From assembly GCA_029071325.1 (NCBI GenBank), contig JAIEAP010000004.1:62001-126000 (forward strand): DNA of 64,000 nucleotides. Reading direction: 5' to 3'. The notes below the pieces were generated by a model. The model was not told the DNA's origin. It was given only the letters and a program-made list of their open reading frames with translations, and made no database searches. The number at the start of each line of letters is the position of its first letter. Positions within the stretch are counted from its first letter, which is position 1. The stretch is from Lachnospiraceae bacterium (GTDB lineage: Bacteria; Bacillota; Clostridia; Lachnospirales; Lachnospiraceae). Both the position numbers and the translations under genes were made by a program. Below are positions 9,686 through 18,905 of the stretch, piece by piece.

Positions 9686-11464
9686 ATGACATGTAGTTAC
9701 GGAGCAACGGTCTTTTTTGGAATTGCAGTCCTGGCACTGTATGTGGGGGCTTTTCTGTGGAAAAAGGAGGAAGAGCGGACATCTGGACTGGCATGGGCGG
9801 TCCTGTTGATAATCCTGCTGGGCTGTTACCATACATTTGCGGCAGCGGTGCTGGATCTTATCCACATTCCAGTCAATATATGGTCTGTCGGTGTGTGCGA
9901 CCTGATACCAGCCGGATTTTTCTGGTATTCCATTGTTCGTAAGAAACAGATGCAGAAATATGAGTACAAGGTGGTGGATGCCGTATTTCTGGTAATCCTT
10001 GCTGCTATTGTCCTGATATTTGCAAGGATTCATTATGGCGGTTCAGCGCTGTTGGTCAACTACATTTCCATTGATGCCGGCGTGCATTTTCGGACGGCAA
10101 TGGATGTGGTCAATTCCCAGTCAATTGCCAATATGTTCCATGATACGGTGTGGAATGCGCTGCTCATTGAATGCTTAGGCTCCTTCACGACTGTGGATTG
10201 CTATTTCCGGCTGTATGTTCTGGGAGATATTATCAATCTGGCATTGTCGGCTGCTGCATTTTATGCACTTGTCCGCAGATATATGAAGGGATGGTTTGTG
10301 TGTATCGCAGGGGTATTCCTGGCGGTGGTCTATCTGGTGGAGTATCCCATGAACTCTACGCTGTTTGGGTTCAGTTATCTTGGGATGAGTGTGACGGTGA
10401 TTGCTATGCTGATAGCCCTGACAGATCTCTTTCTTCAGGATAAAGTGTCGAAATGGTTTGGCATCGCAGGGATGATGCTGGGGTGTCTTGCACTGTTTGA
10501 AAGCTATGTGCTGTTCATGCCGGCGACATTCTTTGCCATCCTGTTTTGTATATTCCGAAAGCAGTGGAAGCAGAAGCGCTTGATTTCCAAGGATACGGTT
10601 ATGATCTGCCTGGCGGTATTTCTCATCCCGTGCCTGATTGGCTTATGGTATACCTATCGGGGGATTTTTTCCGGCGGAATTACGGTGGCGTCTGCAATTG
10701 CCAATGAGGGAGGCTGCTATCGGGAGCTGTATGCAAATTTCCTGTTCTTCCTTCCGGCGGGCGCTTTGGGATATGTGAGCCTCTTAAAAAAGAAGGAGAA
10801 TCGGCTGTTAGTATTTCTGACGCCCCTTCTGCTGTTATTTACACTGGTCATGTTTTTGAGAACCTTAAACGGCAGCACCTCCTCCTATTATTACTATAAG
10901 CTGTATTTCCCCATCTGGCTCTTGTTGCTGGTGCTCAATTTTTACGGCGTGATGTATGCTGCGGTCCAGACGAGATGGGTCATCGCTTCATTGGCGGGAG
11001 TATGGTGCATGCTGGCGGTGTTTTTCCTTGGCAGCGTGGAAGAGAAGATACAGATTCATAATCCGCTGATGGTGTCCAGTGTGCGTTCCATCGGCTATAT
11101 GGATATATTAAGCTTTAATTACACCTATCTGTATGTTCCGGGGTATTCGCCGGAAAGAATAGATCTGTACCATTATGTGTATCAGGAACTGCTGGCACAG
11201 GGAGAGGCGCGTGTCCCCGGTGTCATCAGCCATGAAGACAGTTTCTGGTTTCAGGATATCACCAATCAGCGTTATTGGGACTGGGATTATTATTCTATGG
11301 ATAATGCAGGATTGGATGAAAAGCTGAGAGAAAGCGGTGCAGGTTTTGTAACTGTATTGTACAGCAGTCCGCTGTATATGGCGGATCAGGCGTACTATGA
11401 TTCGCTGGAACGGGTATACGAAAACGGAGCCGGTTTTGTGGCAAAGCTGGTCTTAAAGGATTAG
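9686..11464 (+). CDS. Polytopic membrane protein, paralogue 2 (GT-C-like?)
   Basis: 592 residues, a tandem paralogue of the preceding gene with the same length, hydrophobic profile and landmark motifs (SIDAGVHFRTAMDV with D130 and H134; NEGGCYRELY; SSYYYYKLYF). The most divergent part is the C-terminal soluble tail, where substrate specificity could differ. Two similar full-length copies in a row suggest duplication followed by specialisation for two acceptors or two sugars; this is inference. AAGGAG precedes the ATG. The gap to the next gene, a GT2 enzyme, is only 16 bp, which places it in the glycan operon. Confidence 0.6.
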   Translation: MTCSYGATVFFGIAVLALYVGAFLWKKEEERTSGLAWAVLLIILLGCYHTFAAAVLDLIHIPVNIWSVGVCDLIPAGFFWYSIVRKKQMQKYEYKVVDAVFLVILAAIVLIFARIHYGGSALLVNYISIDAGVHFRTAMDVVNSQSIANMFHDTVWNALLIECLGSFTTVDCYFRLYVLGDIINLALSAAAFYALVRRYMKGWFVCIAGVFLAVVYLVEYPMNSTLFGFSYLGMSVTVIAMLIALTDLFLQDKVSKWFGIAGMMLGCLALFESYVLFMPATFFAILFCIFRKQWKQKRLISKDTVMICLAVFLIPCLIGLWYTYRGIFSGGITVASAIANEGGCYRELYANFLFFLPAGALGYVSLLKKKENRLLVFLTPLLLLFTLVMFLRTLNGSTSSYYYYKLYFPIWLLLLVLNFYGVMYAAVQTRWVIASLAGVWCMLAVFFLGSVEEKIQIHNPLMVSSVRSIGYMDILSFNYTYLYVPGYSPERIDLYHYVYQELLAQGEARVPGVISHEDSFWFQDITNQRYWDWDYYSMDNAGLDEKLRESGAGFVTVLYSSPLYMADQAYYDSLERVYENGAGFVAKLVLKD

Positions 11465-11480
11465 AGAGGGCAGATGGGAT

Positions 11481-12395
11481 ATGGATACGACGAAGAAGGT
11501 GAATGTGCTGCTATCAGCATATAACGGTGAGGCTTACATTCGGCAGCAGATTGACAGCATATTGGAACAGTCTTATAGCAACATAGAACTGTATGTCAGG
11601 GATGACGGTTCCAAAGACGGGACGCTTGACATTCTGCGGGAATATGAAAAAAAGGGTCTGCTTCACCTGGAAGCAGGAGAGAACATAGGATTTGTAAAGA
11701 GCTTTCAGTGGCTCATTGCCCATGGAGGGGAGGCGGATTACTATGCCTTCAGCGACCAGGATGACGTGTGGTTTCCGGATAAGCTTGCCATGGCGGTGGA
11801 ACGGTTAAAGGATATGCCGGAAGATATCCCTGTACTGTACTTTTCTAATTATGATTTTTATGACGGAGAGTTGAACTTCCTGTCTCACCGCAAGGCAGGG
11901 AAACCAAATATCTCCTTTCTCAATTCCCTGGTGGACTGTGTGTCCCTGGGCTTTAACAGTGTATTTAACCGGACGGCACGGGATATGGTGAAGGCTGATA
12001 TGCCGAAGAAGTCTACCGGGCATGACTGGTGGATGTATATGGTGTGCGCCGGTATGGGACAGGTGATTTACGATGAGCGCCCCACCGTAAAATACCGCCG
12101 TCATAACAGTAATGTCAGCGATGGGGGACAGAGCTTCTTAAAGTTTCAGATCTGGCGTTTTAAGCGTTTTTTCCTGAATCACTATTTTGCCCGCATTCAT
12201 GAACAGATTCAGGAATTCGGGAGTATTTACCGTGACAGGCTGAGCGCTGCCGATCAGAGGAAGCTGGATCTCTTTACAAAAGATGGCTTTCATCCATTGA
12301 CGGCGTTGCACAAGGTGTTTTATCCGAAGAAACTCAGGCAGAAGGCAATAGACGAGATATTTGTCCGGCTGGTATTTCTGATCGGACGGCTGTAA
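11481..12395 (+). CDS. GT2 glycosyltransferase, RgpB/rhamnosyltransferase-like
   Basis: 304 residues. The GT-A nucleotide-binding fold starts at the N-terminus (VLLSAYNGEAYIRQQIDSIL, then RDDGSKDGT). The sugar-nucleotide and metal site is in FSDQDDVWFPDK. The QDDVW-PDK signature is typical of alpha-1,3-rhamnosyltransferases of rhamnan and capsule clusters, so dTDP-rhamnose is the favoured donor, but this is family inference. It is cytoplasmic or peripheral, with no transmembrane segment apparent. A later gene at 33009 belongs to the same subgroup. It ends the first part of the locus; element copy A begins 15 bp after the stop. Confidence 0.8.
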   Translation: MDTTKKVNVLLSAYNGEAYIRQQIDSILEQSYSNIELYVRDDGSKDGTLDILREYEKKGLLHLEAGENIGFVKSFQWLIAHGGEADYYAFSDQDDVWFPDKLAMAVERLKDMPEDIPVLYFSNYDFYDGELNFLSHRKAGKPNISFLNSLVDCVSLGFNSVFNRTARDMVKADMPKKSTGHDWWMYMVCAGMGQVIYDERPTVKYRRHNSNVSDGGQSFLKFQIWRFKRFFLNHYFARIHEQIQEFGSIYRDRLSAADQRKLDLFTKDGFHPLTALHKVFYPKKLRQKAIDEIFVRLVFLIGRL

Positions 12396-12410
12396 GGAAC
12401 GGCGCTTGTG

Positions 12411-13007
12411 TTTCTGCATTTTGCAGATGGAATGCCGCAAAGGACCAGATAATTATTCCGATTATGAAAATGTGCGTACCTCTCCATAAGTTTGCAGCCG
12501 TGCGACAGATTGCCTTGAGCCGTTGCGTGAAATTTCGTTGCTACGGGTATATCATACGTTTTGTGTCTTTTTATGCTTCGACAATCTGCCGGCATCTGTC
12601 CGTCTGCTGAGCACATGCGGCTTCGGTTTTTAGCGTCTCTAAATGGGCGTTCTTCTGTGGTCGATATGAGCAGGCTGCTCCCAAAACTCGCCTCTAAACA
12701 ACAATGTACTCATAGATTACGAGCTCAGACAATGTCCGCAGCCTGCACGTCACATCAGAACGCCCATTAAGAGACGCACAAAACCTGCAGATTGCATGTC
12801 CTCATGCAGACGGACAGATGTCGCGGATTGTTCGAACATTAAAAAGACACAAATCATCACAAATGATATACCCGTAGGAACTGAAATTTCAGCATAAGGC
12901 GAGCAGCAATCTGTTGTATGACTGCAAACTATGGAGACAGGCACATGGTTTTCATGACAGGAATCATATATCTGATTCTTGGACAAGCACATTGCAAGAT
13001 GTAGAAA
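12411..13007 (+). repeat. Long inverted-repeat element, copy A
   Basis: This 703-bp gap between two GT2 genes holds no convincing gene. It contains a ~597-bp element whose left arm (from 12411) pairs with its right arm (to 13007) along almost the full length, with a central turn near 12675-12730. Examples are the left heptamer GCGTCTC at 12633 with GAGACGC at 12771, and CTACGGGTATATCAT at 12541 with ATGATATACCCGTAG in the right arm. Fixed non-complementary spots also exist: TTTTTATGCTTCGACAAT on the left faces ATTGTTCGAACATTAAAAA on the right. Copies B and C have the same orientation and D is inverted. Short open frames inside are not conserved as protein. Confidence 0.9.
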
Positions 13008-13023
13008 CTCGAGTCACTGTGCA

Positions 13024-13052
13024 TTGCAAATCTGGCTGAAACATAGTAAAAT
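13024..13052 (+). promoter_or_regulatory. Promoter following element copy A
   Basis: TTGCAA at 13024-13029 and TAAAAT at 13047-13052 with a 17-bp spacer, 17 bp beyond the element end and 47 bp before the ATG at 13099. Copy B is followed by the same hexamers with the same spacing. Confidence 0.65.
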
Positions 13053-13098
13053 ATATAAGTTATGATGTACTTGGCATAATGCATAAGGAAGGATACTC

Positions 13099-14064
13099 AT
13101 GAAGTTCACCATACTGATTGTGACTTATCATCCGATCTGGGATAAATTGAAGCTGACGCTGGATTCGGTGCTGCGGCAGACTTTTACCGATTACGAGATT
13201 GTAGTCAGTGACGACGGATCAGAGGATAATTGTTTTGATAGGATAACGGAATACTTTAAGGAAAAGCAGTTCACGCGTTACCGTCTGGTGGAGCATGCTA
13301 AGAACCAGGGAACCGTCAAGAATCTGCTGGACGGGGTAGAGCATTCCAGCGGGAAATATATCCGGGATTTCGGACCGGGAGATTTATTTTACCATGCGCA
13401 TACGCTGCAGCGGGTCTATGACTTTATGGAGGGAAGCGGCTGCGAGGCGTGCTTTGGCCTGATGCGGGGATACTGCGTACAAGAGGATGGGGCCATTCGT
13501 TATACGGATTTCCCGCACCCCTTTGACATAGAGGCTTACCGCAGGGCGGACGGGGAACGCATCCAGAAGAATCTGGTCTTATATCGGGACAATGCTTCCG
13601 GCGCGGCTACCTGCTATACGAAAGCATTTTTTGCTGAGTACTTAAAACGCATCGAAGGAACGGTGAAGTATACGGAGGATATCCTGCAGATTTTGGCGGG
13701 CCTTGATAACCGGGCATTTCACTCGTTCCCGGATTATCTGGTGTGGTATGAGGCGGATACCGGAGTGTCTACCAAGAAGAAGAGCAGCTTTGCCGAGCTG
13801 CTGGCTCAGGATGTCGAGCGCTTTTATGAGATGGTGCAGAGAGAGTACGGCGGTAATAAGTACGTGAAAAAACAGCGTCGTGTGCTGGGGTTATATAAGA
13901 TCCGTAATCTGTATCTGCGCACGTTCTTGCGGATATTTGTCAACCCGGATGCGGTGCGTTATCTCATGGAACACAGAAGACAGTTGAAACAGGGAGCGTA
14001 CCGTCCGGAGCATGAGGAACCCGGTTTTATGGATGATCGGGAGTTTATAGAGCATAAGGAGTGA
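13099..14064 (+). CDS. GT2 glycosyltransferase
   Basis: 321 residues. The N-terminal GT2 fold is clear (ILIVTYHPIWDKLKLTLDSV, then VVSDDGSED). The usual acidic metal motif is replaced by IRDFGPGDLFY, which still supplies Asp residues but is atypical for the family. The C-terminal ~90 residues are basic and could contact the membrane. The donor cannot be deduced. It opens a new transcription unit behind copy A and its promoter; the FdtA-like isomerase gene starts 6 bp after its stop. The site AAGGAAGG precedes the start. Confidence 0.75.
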   Translation: MKFTILIVTYHPIWDKLKLTLDSVLRQTFTDYEIVVSDDGSEDNCFDRITEYFKEKQFTRYRLVEHAKNQGTVKNLLDGVEHSSGKYIRDFGPGDLFYHAHTLQRVYDFMEGSGCEACFGLMRGYCVQEDGAIRYTDFPHPFDIEAYRRADGERIQKNLVLYRDNASGAATCYTKAFFAEYLKRIEGTVKYTEDILQILAGLDNRAFHSFPDYLVWYEADTGVSTKKKSSFAELLAQDVERFYEMVQREYGGNKYVKKQRRVLGLYKIRNLYLRTFLRIFVNPDAVRYLMEHRRQLKQGAYRPEHEEPGFMDDREFIEHKE

Positions 14065-14070
14065 TGCGGC

Positions 14071-14475
14071 ATGGAGATTATCAAATACAGGTTTCAGCAG
14101 CATGGGGATGCCCGAGGGCAGTTGGTAGCGCTGGAAGAGCATAAGGAAATTCCGTTTCCGGTGAAGCGGGTGTACTATATGTATGATACCGTAGAGGGCG
14201 TACGGAGAGGCTTTCATGCCCACCGGTGCTTAGAACAGATATTGATAGCGATTCACGGCACATGTAAGATCCATCTTGACAATGGAACTGAGACGGCGGA
14301 GGTGCTGTTGGATAAGCCCTTTGAGGGTCTGTATATAGCCAATAATATGTGGCGGGAGATGTATGATTTCTCTCCGGATGCAGTGCTGATGGTATTGGCG
14401 TCCGAGTATTATGACGAGGATGATTATATCCGGGATTACGATCAGTTTATCCAGTTTGTGAAGAGTCAGGAGTAG
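14071..14475 (+). CDS. fdtA: dTDP-sugar 3,4-ketoisomerase, FdtA/WxcM-like cupin
   Basis: 134 residues, the usual length of the single-domain cupin isomerases FdtA, QdtA and TylM-type. The core motifs GDARGQLVALEE, RGFHAH (the His pair of the active site) and NNMWREMYDFS are present. FdtA converts dTDP-4-keto-6-deoxyglucose to the 3-keto isomer, which a PLP enzyme then aminates. The next gene is exactly such an aminotransferase, 12 bp downstream, so the pair would make a dTDP-3-amino-3,6-dideoxyhexose. Whether the product is the galacto (Fuc3N) or gluco (Qui3N) form cannot be told from sequence. The rmlA and rmlB genes for the precursor are not in this window. Confidence 0.85.
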   Translation: MEIIKYRFQQHGDARGQLVALEEHKEIPFPVKRVYYMYDTVEGVRRGFHAHRCLEQILIAIHGTCKIHLDNGTETAEVLLDKPFEGLYIANNMWREMYDFSPDAVLMVLASEYYDEDDYIRDYDQFIQFVKSQE

Positions 14476-14487
14476 AGGAGATAAGAG

Positions 14488-15582
14488 ATGAAGATACCAT
14501 TTGTATCCTTTGAGGTGATGCATCGGGAAATCAGTGATGAGATCACAGAGAAATTCAGAGAGGTATATGAGAGAAACTGGTTTATCCAGGGACAGGAGCT
14601 GGAAAGTTTTGAGCAGGAGTTCGCCGCTTACTGCGGCGTGAAGTACTGCGTGGGGGTAGGCAACGGGCTGGACGCGCTGTATCTTCCTCTGAAGGCATAT
14701 GGCATAGGAAGCGGGGACGAGGTGATCGTCCCATCCAACACATTTATCGCGACAGCTCTGGCAGTGTCCTATACCGGGGCGGAGCCGGTGTTTGTGGAGC
14801 CTACATTGGAGAGCTTTAATATAGATCCGGAGCGAATTGAAGAGAAAATTACGGACCGGACCAAAGCCATCATGGCGGTGCATCTTTATGGGCAGCCGGC
14901 GCCCATGCAGGAGATTCGAGAAATTGCGGACCGGCATGGACTGAAAGTAATTGAGGATTCTGCCCAGGCACATGGCGCAACCTATCGGGGCAGGCGTACC
15001 GGAAGCCTTGGAGATGCTGCGGGCTTCAGCTTCTATCCGGGTAAGAACCTGGGGGCGCTGGGGGACGGCGGCGCTGTAGTGACCAACGATAAGGAGCTTG
15101 CCGATAAGGTGCGCGCTCTGGGCAATTACGGTTCCGACTATAAATATCATCATATTTATCAGGGCAATAATTCCAGACTGGATGAGGTGCAGGCGGCATT
15201 TTTACGGATCAAGCTGCGGCAGTTGGACAGATGGAATGCCCGCAGAGCGGAAATTGCGGAGCAGTACCGCAAGGGCATTCACAACCCTAAGGTGATCCTG
15301 CCCGCAGTCAGTGAAGGAAATACCCATGTCTATCACATTTATGCCCTGCGGTGTCAGGAGAGGGACGCCCTGGAGCAGTATCTAAACGAGAGAGGCATCG
15401 GCACCAATAAGCATTATCCGATCCCCATGCATTTACAGGGAGCGTATGAGGCACTTCATATCCCGGAAGGTACACTGCCGTTGGCAGAGGAGATATCGGC
15501 AACGGAGCTCAGCATTCCCATGTATTACGGAATGACAGAGGAAGAGATTGCATATGTCGTGGAAGCAATTAACGCATTTTAA
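14488..15582 (+). CDS. fdtB: DegT/DnrJ/EryC1 sugar aminotransferase, FdtB-like
   Basis: 364 residues, full length for the family. Landmarks are [12 protein letters not shown] (PLP phosphate region), [22 protein letters not shown] (Asp that pairs with the PLP nitrogen) and [16 protein letters not shown] (Schiff-base Lys). It follows an FdtA-like ketoisomerase, so amination at C3 of a dTDP-3-keto-6-deoxyhexose is the best guess. The cofactor and reaction class are secure; the exact sugar is inferred. A GNAT acetyltransferase at 18367 could complete an N-acyl sugar. The 3' end overlaps the next gene by about 29 bp, which suggests translational coupling. Confidence 0.85.
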   Translation: MKIPFVSFEVMHREISDEITEKFREVYERNWFIQGQELESFEQEFAAYCGVKYCVGVGNGLDALYLPLKAYGIGSGDEVIVPSNTFIATALAVSYTGAEPVFVEPTLESFNIDPERIEEKITDRTKAIMAVHLYGQPAPMQEIREIADRHGLKVIEDSAQAHGATYRGRRTGSLGDAAGFSFYPGKNLGALGDGGAVVTNDKELADKVRALGNYGSDYKYHHIYQGNNSRLDEVQAAFLRIKLRQLDRWNARRAEIAEQYRKGIHNPKVILPAVSEGNTHVYHIYALRCQERDALEQYLNERGIGTNKHYPIPMHLQGAYEALHIPEGTLPLAEEISATELSIPMYYGMTEEEIAYVVEAINAF

Positions 15583-17005
15583 GAATATTCCCATAGAGGC
15601 AAGGGTGTCTATGGCGTATGCAGTGTGCAGCATTCTGCAAAACTGCCTGCAGTTTGTCACCCTGCCGCTGTTTGCCCGTATCCTGACTACAGAACAGTAC
15701 GGGCAATATACCATTTATACTTCATGGTCGGCGATACTGGTGATTTTTATAACCCTGAATCTTCCCTATGGTTCATTTTCCACAGCCATGGTAAAGTTTG
15801 AGGAAAAACGTGACAGATACATTGCTTCTGCCGAGGGGATCTGCCTGCTGCTGACCGTGTGCTTCCTGGCGCTTTACCTGCCGTTTCAAAAGCGGTGGAA
15901 CACGCTGTTTGAACTGCCTACAGGCCTTGTGCTTGTGATGCTTGGCGAGATGCTTGCCAATGCAGGGATCCTATTCTGGAGCGGCAAGAAGCGCTTTGAG
16001 TATCGATATAAGAGTGTGATTGCAGTCACACTTTTGAATTCCGTCCTGGGTCCTGCGGCGGCATATATTCTGGTGGTGGGTTCCGCGGAACGGGGCTACG
16101 CCAGAATCTTAGGCTATGCGGGGGTTACCATATTGACGGGGGGAGTGATATTTATCCTCAACCTGGTGCGGGGACGGCAGATATTCAACCGGCAGATGTG
16201 GCAATTTGCACTGGGGTTCAATCTTCCGCTGATCTGCTATTATCTGTCCCAGGTGGTGTTTAACCAGAGCGACCGCATTATGATCAGTCATTACTGCGGG
16301 AAGGCCCAGGCGGCTATTTACGGAGTTGCCTATTCCATTGCCATGGTGCTGACCTTTGTGCTCAACGCCGTGAACAATTCTTATGTGCCGTGGTTTTACG
16401 GTAAGCTTAAAGAGGGAAAACAGCGGGATAACCGAGCCATTACATCCGGCATCGCCGTTTTGATGGCAGTTCTGCTTCTTGGCGTGATATGGCTGACGCC
16501 GGAGATCATATGGATCATGGCGGGCAGCGAATATGCAGATGCCATATGGGTGGTTCCTCCTGTGGCAATGAGTGTGCTGCTGCTGTTTTACGCACAGTTA
16601 TATATCAATGTGGAATTCTATTTTGAGAAGAAAAAGCATCTGGTCATAGCGTCTATAGGCGCAGCCCTTATGAATATCGGACTGAATGCATGGTTGATTC
16701 CTGTATTTGGATTTGTTGCAGCAGGTTATACCACGTTAGCCAGTTATGTGATATTTGTGCTTGCCAACTATGCGGCTATGAGACAGGTTTTGCGTCAGGA
16801 GGGACTTACAGATGAGGCATATGATCACAGACAGTTGATTCTGATTTTTGTTGGGTTTATGCTTCTTGGATTCACAGGATGCGCCCTTTATATGTATGTA
16901 TGGGTCAGGTATCTTGTGATAGCGGTCATGCTGGCGGGGCTGCTGATGGGACGGAAACGGATGCTTGGTTATCTGAGGAGACTGAAGTCCAGGGGATCGG
17001 AATAG
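15554..17005 (+). CDS. Polysaccharide flippase, MOP/Wzx type (first of two)
   Basis: About 483 residues and around 12-14 hydrophobic segments typical of the multidrug/oligosaccharidyl-lipid/polysaccharide exporter superfamily. The conserved [13 protein letters not shown] segment after the seventh or so helix is characteristic of Wzx-like flippases. It would move undecaprenyl-linked repeat units across the membrane. The start is placed at ATG 15554 because GAGGAAGAG lies 7 bp upstream; a TTG 6 bp earlier is too close to it. It overlaps the aminotransferase gene by 29 bp. A second flippase lies at 24345, so the locus may export two glycans or two lipid-linked intermediates. Confidence 0.85.
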   Translation: MSWKQLTHFKNIPIEARVSMAYAVCSILQNCLQFVTLPLFARILTTEQYGQYTIYTSWSAILVIFITLNLPYGSFSTAMVKFEEKRDRYIASAEGICLLLTVCFLALYLPFQKRWNTLFELPTGLVLVMLGEMLANAGILFWSGKKRFEYRYKSVIAVTLLNSVLGPAAAYILVVGSAERGYARILGYAGVTILTGGVIFILNLVRGRQIFNRQMWQFALGFNLPLICYYLSQVVFNQSDRIMISHYCGKAQAAIYGVAYSIAMVLTFVLNAVNNSYVPWFYGKLKEGKQRDNRAITSGIAVLMAVLLLGVIWLTPEIIWIMAGSEYADAIWVVPPVAMSVLLLFYAQLYINVEFYFEKKKHLVIASIGAALMNIGLNAWLIPVFGFVAAGYTTLASYVIFVLANYAAMRQVLRQEGLTDEAYDHRQLILIFVGFMLLGFTGCALYMYVWVRYLVIAVMLAGLLMGRKRMLGYLRRLKSRGSE

Positions 17006-17047
17006 TTACGGTAAGACCAGACAAGGGTTCATATGAGGAGGGCGGCA

Positions 17048-18370
17048 ATGAGCCTCTATCAGAAAATGGCATTTTTATACGGTGATATGATGGCGGCGCT
17101 TCGGAGTTTTCAGGCTTATGGAAGTTTTAAGAAGCAGCAGAAGTCTGCCGTGCAGGGAGATAAGATCAGAGTGGGCTTTATGTGCCAGTATCTCCCGGCA
17201 TGGGGGAAGCTGGAACCGGTGTACCGCCTCATGAAGGAAGCCTCTGATTTTGAGGTGGTTTTGCTGTGCGTACCTATGGGAATCCACCGGCAGAAGCTGG
17301 ATGATCCGGAAGATATTGCCAATGATACTTATGAATATTATAAAGCGCAGGGTTATGACGCTGTGAATACATTAATCGGAAAAGACCGGTGGCTGGATCT
17401 TGAGACGCTAAAATTGGACTATCTTTTTTTTACCAGACCTTATAACAGCTATATGCCGCCTCAGTATTCCAGCCATGAGGTGAGCCGTTACACGAAGATA
17501 TGCGTGATGCTTTACGCATTTACACTGATGGAAGAAACCTATCGCTCTACATTGAATCGTGACTTTTTTTGTAATGTCTATCTGTATTTTGCAGAGGACA
17601 GGTATGCCATGGAGAAACAGATACGCGCATTTAGCCGCAGACACAGGATCGGGCTGCAGAGGTCTGTCTATGTGGGTATGGCGGCATTGGCAGATATTTA
17701 TGAGGCGAAGGGGAAGCATGCCGGGGCGTGGGAGTTTTCCGGGAATGAGTTCCGGGTGATGTGGACGCCCCGGTGGACTACGGACAAGGCGTTAGGGGGC
17801 AGCAATTTCTTCGTCTACCAAAAGCCGCTGCTGGCATACGCTGACCGGCATCCTGACATGGATTTTCTGTTCCGCCCGCATCCGCTGATGTTTGAGAACT
17901 TCAGGAAGACCGGGGAACTGACGGAGCAGGAGGAGCAGGAATACCGGGACAGGATAGCGGAATTGCCCAATGTCAGCCTGGACGAGTCAGGCGCTTACGC
18001 CGCATCGTTCTGGAAGTCCTCTGTGCTGGTCAGCGATATATCCGGCATGATGCCGGAGTATTTTGTGACAGGAAAGCCTGTCGTGTACTGCCCGACGGAT
18101 TCGGGACTGCGGCTGGCTGAAAGTTCTGTGAAGCTGATATCCGGGTGTTATATTGCGCATAATGAAGCGGAACTATTTGATATACTGGAACGGTTACAGC
18201 GGGGAGAGGACCCACTGCGGGAAAAGCGCAGGGCGCTGATCCCGGAGTTGTTTGGGGAGGACATTATGGGTATACCACACCGCGTACTTCATATAATGCG
18301 TGAGGACGGCAGACTGCTGCCGGGGAAAGAGGCTGCCGGCAGTAAGATTGGGGGAAATGAACGTACATGA
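17048..18370 (+). CDS. CDP-glycerol glycerophosphotransferase-like enzyme
   Basis: About 440 residues. The C-terminal half has the GT-B-like teichoic acid polymerase signatures: WTPRW, FLFRPHPLMF and SDISGMMPEYFVTGKPVVY. These belong to the CDP-glycerol poly(glycerophosphate) transferase (TagB/TagF) family, which transfers a polyol phosphate from a CDP-linked donor. ATG 17048 is preferred over 17033 because AGGAGGG (17036-17042) lies 5 bp before it. A fused cytidylyltransferase-like/PLP enzyme is two genes downstream, so its donor may be a CDP-amino-alcohol rather than CDP-glycerol; this is inference. It overlaps the GNAT gene by 4 bp. Confidence 0.8.
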   Translation: MSLYQKMAFLYGDMMAALRSFQAYGSFKKQQKSAVQGDKIRVGFMCQYLPAWGKLEPVYRLMKEASDFEVVLLCVPMGIHRQKLDDPEDIANDTYEYYKAQGYDAVNTLIGKDRWLDLETLKLDYLFFTRPYNSYMPPQYSSHEVSRYTKICVMLYAFTLMEETYRSTLNRDFFCNVYLYFAEDRYAMEKQIRAFSRRHRIGLQRSVYVGMAALADIYEAKGKHAGAWEFSGNEFRVMWTPRWTTDKALGGSNFFVYQKPLLAYADRHPDMDFLFRPHPLMFENFRKTGELTEQEEQEYRDRIAELPNVSLDESGAYAASFWKSSVLVSDISGMMPEYFVTGKPVVYCPTDSGLRLAESSVKLISGCYIAHNEAELFDILERLQRGEDPLREKRRALIPELFGEDIMGIPHRVLHIMREDGRLLPGKEAAGSKIGGNERT

Positions 18371-18864
18371 AGTTGAGACAATTACAGGAAAAGGATGCTC
18401 CGCTCATGCTGGAATGGATGCATGATGAGAGCGTGACAAGGTATCTGTGCACTGATTTTGCCGCCAAGACCATTGAGGACTGCCGGACCTTTATTGAGGA
18501 GAGCCATAATATGCAGGAGCATATGCATTTTGCGGTGACGAATGATGAGGATGTCTACATGGGCACAGTAAGCTTGAAGCATATTGACCGGGGGCGGCAC
18601 AGCGCTGAATTTGCCATATCCATGCGAAGCTGCGCCAGAGGTCATGGATATTCCACTTATGGAATGCGGGAGCTTTTGCGCATAGGAATGGAAGAACAGG
18701 GATTGAAGGATATATATTGGTGCGTGACGGAGAGTAACCGGCGGGCGGTACAGTTCTATGATAAGAATGGATATGCAAGAACCCGGGATGTACCGGAGTA
18801 TATTGCTTCGGTATATACGAAGGAACAGCGGGCGGAATTTATCTGGTATCATATTGCCGGATAG
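18367..18864 (+). CDS. GNAT N-acetyltransferase, RimJ/RimL-like
   Basis: 165 residues with the GNAT core: an N-terminal LRQLQEKDAPLMLEWM strand and helix, an acyl-CoA loop around SCARGHGYSTYGM, and a closing VTESNRRAVQFYDKNGY segment. In this context it could acetylate the 3-amino sugar made by the FdtA/FdtB-like pair or an amino alcohol made by the next enzyme, but a protein substrate cannot be excluded. It overlaps the upstream transferase by ATGA and lies 41 bp before the fused nucleotidyltransferase, so the three are probably cotranscribed. Confidence 0.75.
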   Translation: MKLRQLQEKDAPLMLEWMHDESVTRYLCTDFAAKTIEDCRTFIEESHNMQEHMHFAVTNDEDVYMGTVSLKHIDRGRHSAEFAISMRSCARGHGYSTYGMRELLRIGMEEQGLKDIYWCVTESNRRAVQFYDKNGYARTRDVPEYIASVYTKEQRAEFIWYHIAG

Positions 18865-18905
18865 CAGTCAGGTCTGACAGAGACAGACCGGGAAAGGAAT
18901 GCAGG

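Noticed and set aside
12561-12770. Open frames of 60-110 codons inside the long inverted-repeat elements (also near 20754, 21011, 37614, 37969)
   Set aside because: They lie in different frames in different copies, lack ribosome sites and show no protein-level conservation. They are by-products of the palindrome.
12411-13007. Group II intron, retron or known large ncRNA class
   Set aside because: No reverse transcriptase nearby, no domain V-like hairpin, and the near-complete self-complementarity does not fit those classes by eye. A covariance search would settle it.
12395-13024. Target-site duplication flanking element copy A
   Set aside because: No convincing direct repeat was seen at the ends of copies A, B or C.
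18871-18889. Terminator between the GNAT and the fused nucleotidyltransferase genes
   Set aside because: GGTCTG/CAGACC can pair but the stem is short and has no T tract; the genes look cotranscribed.
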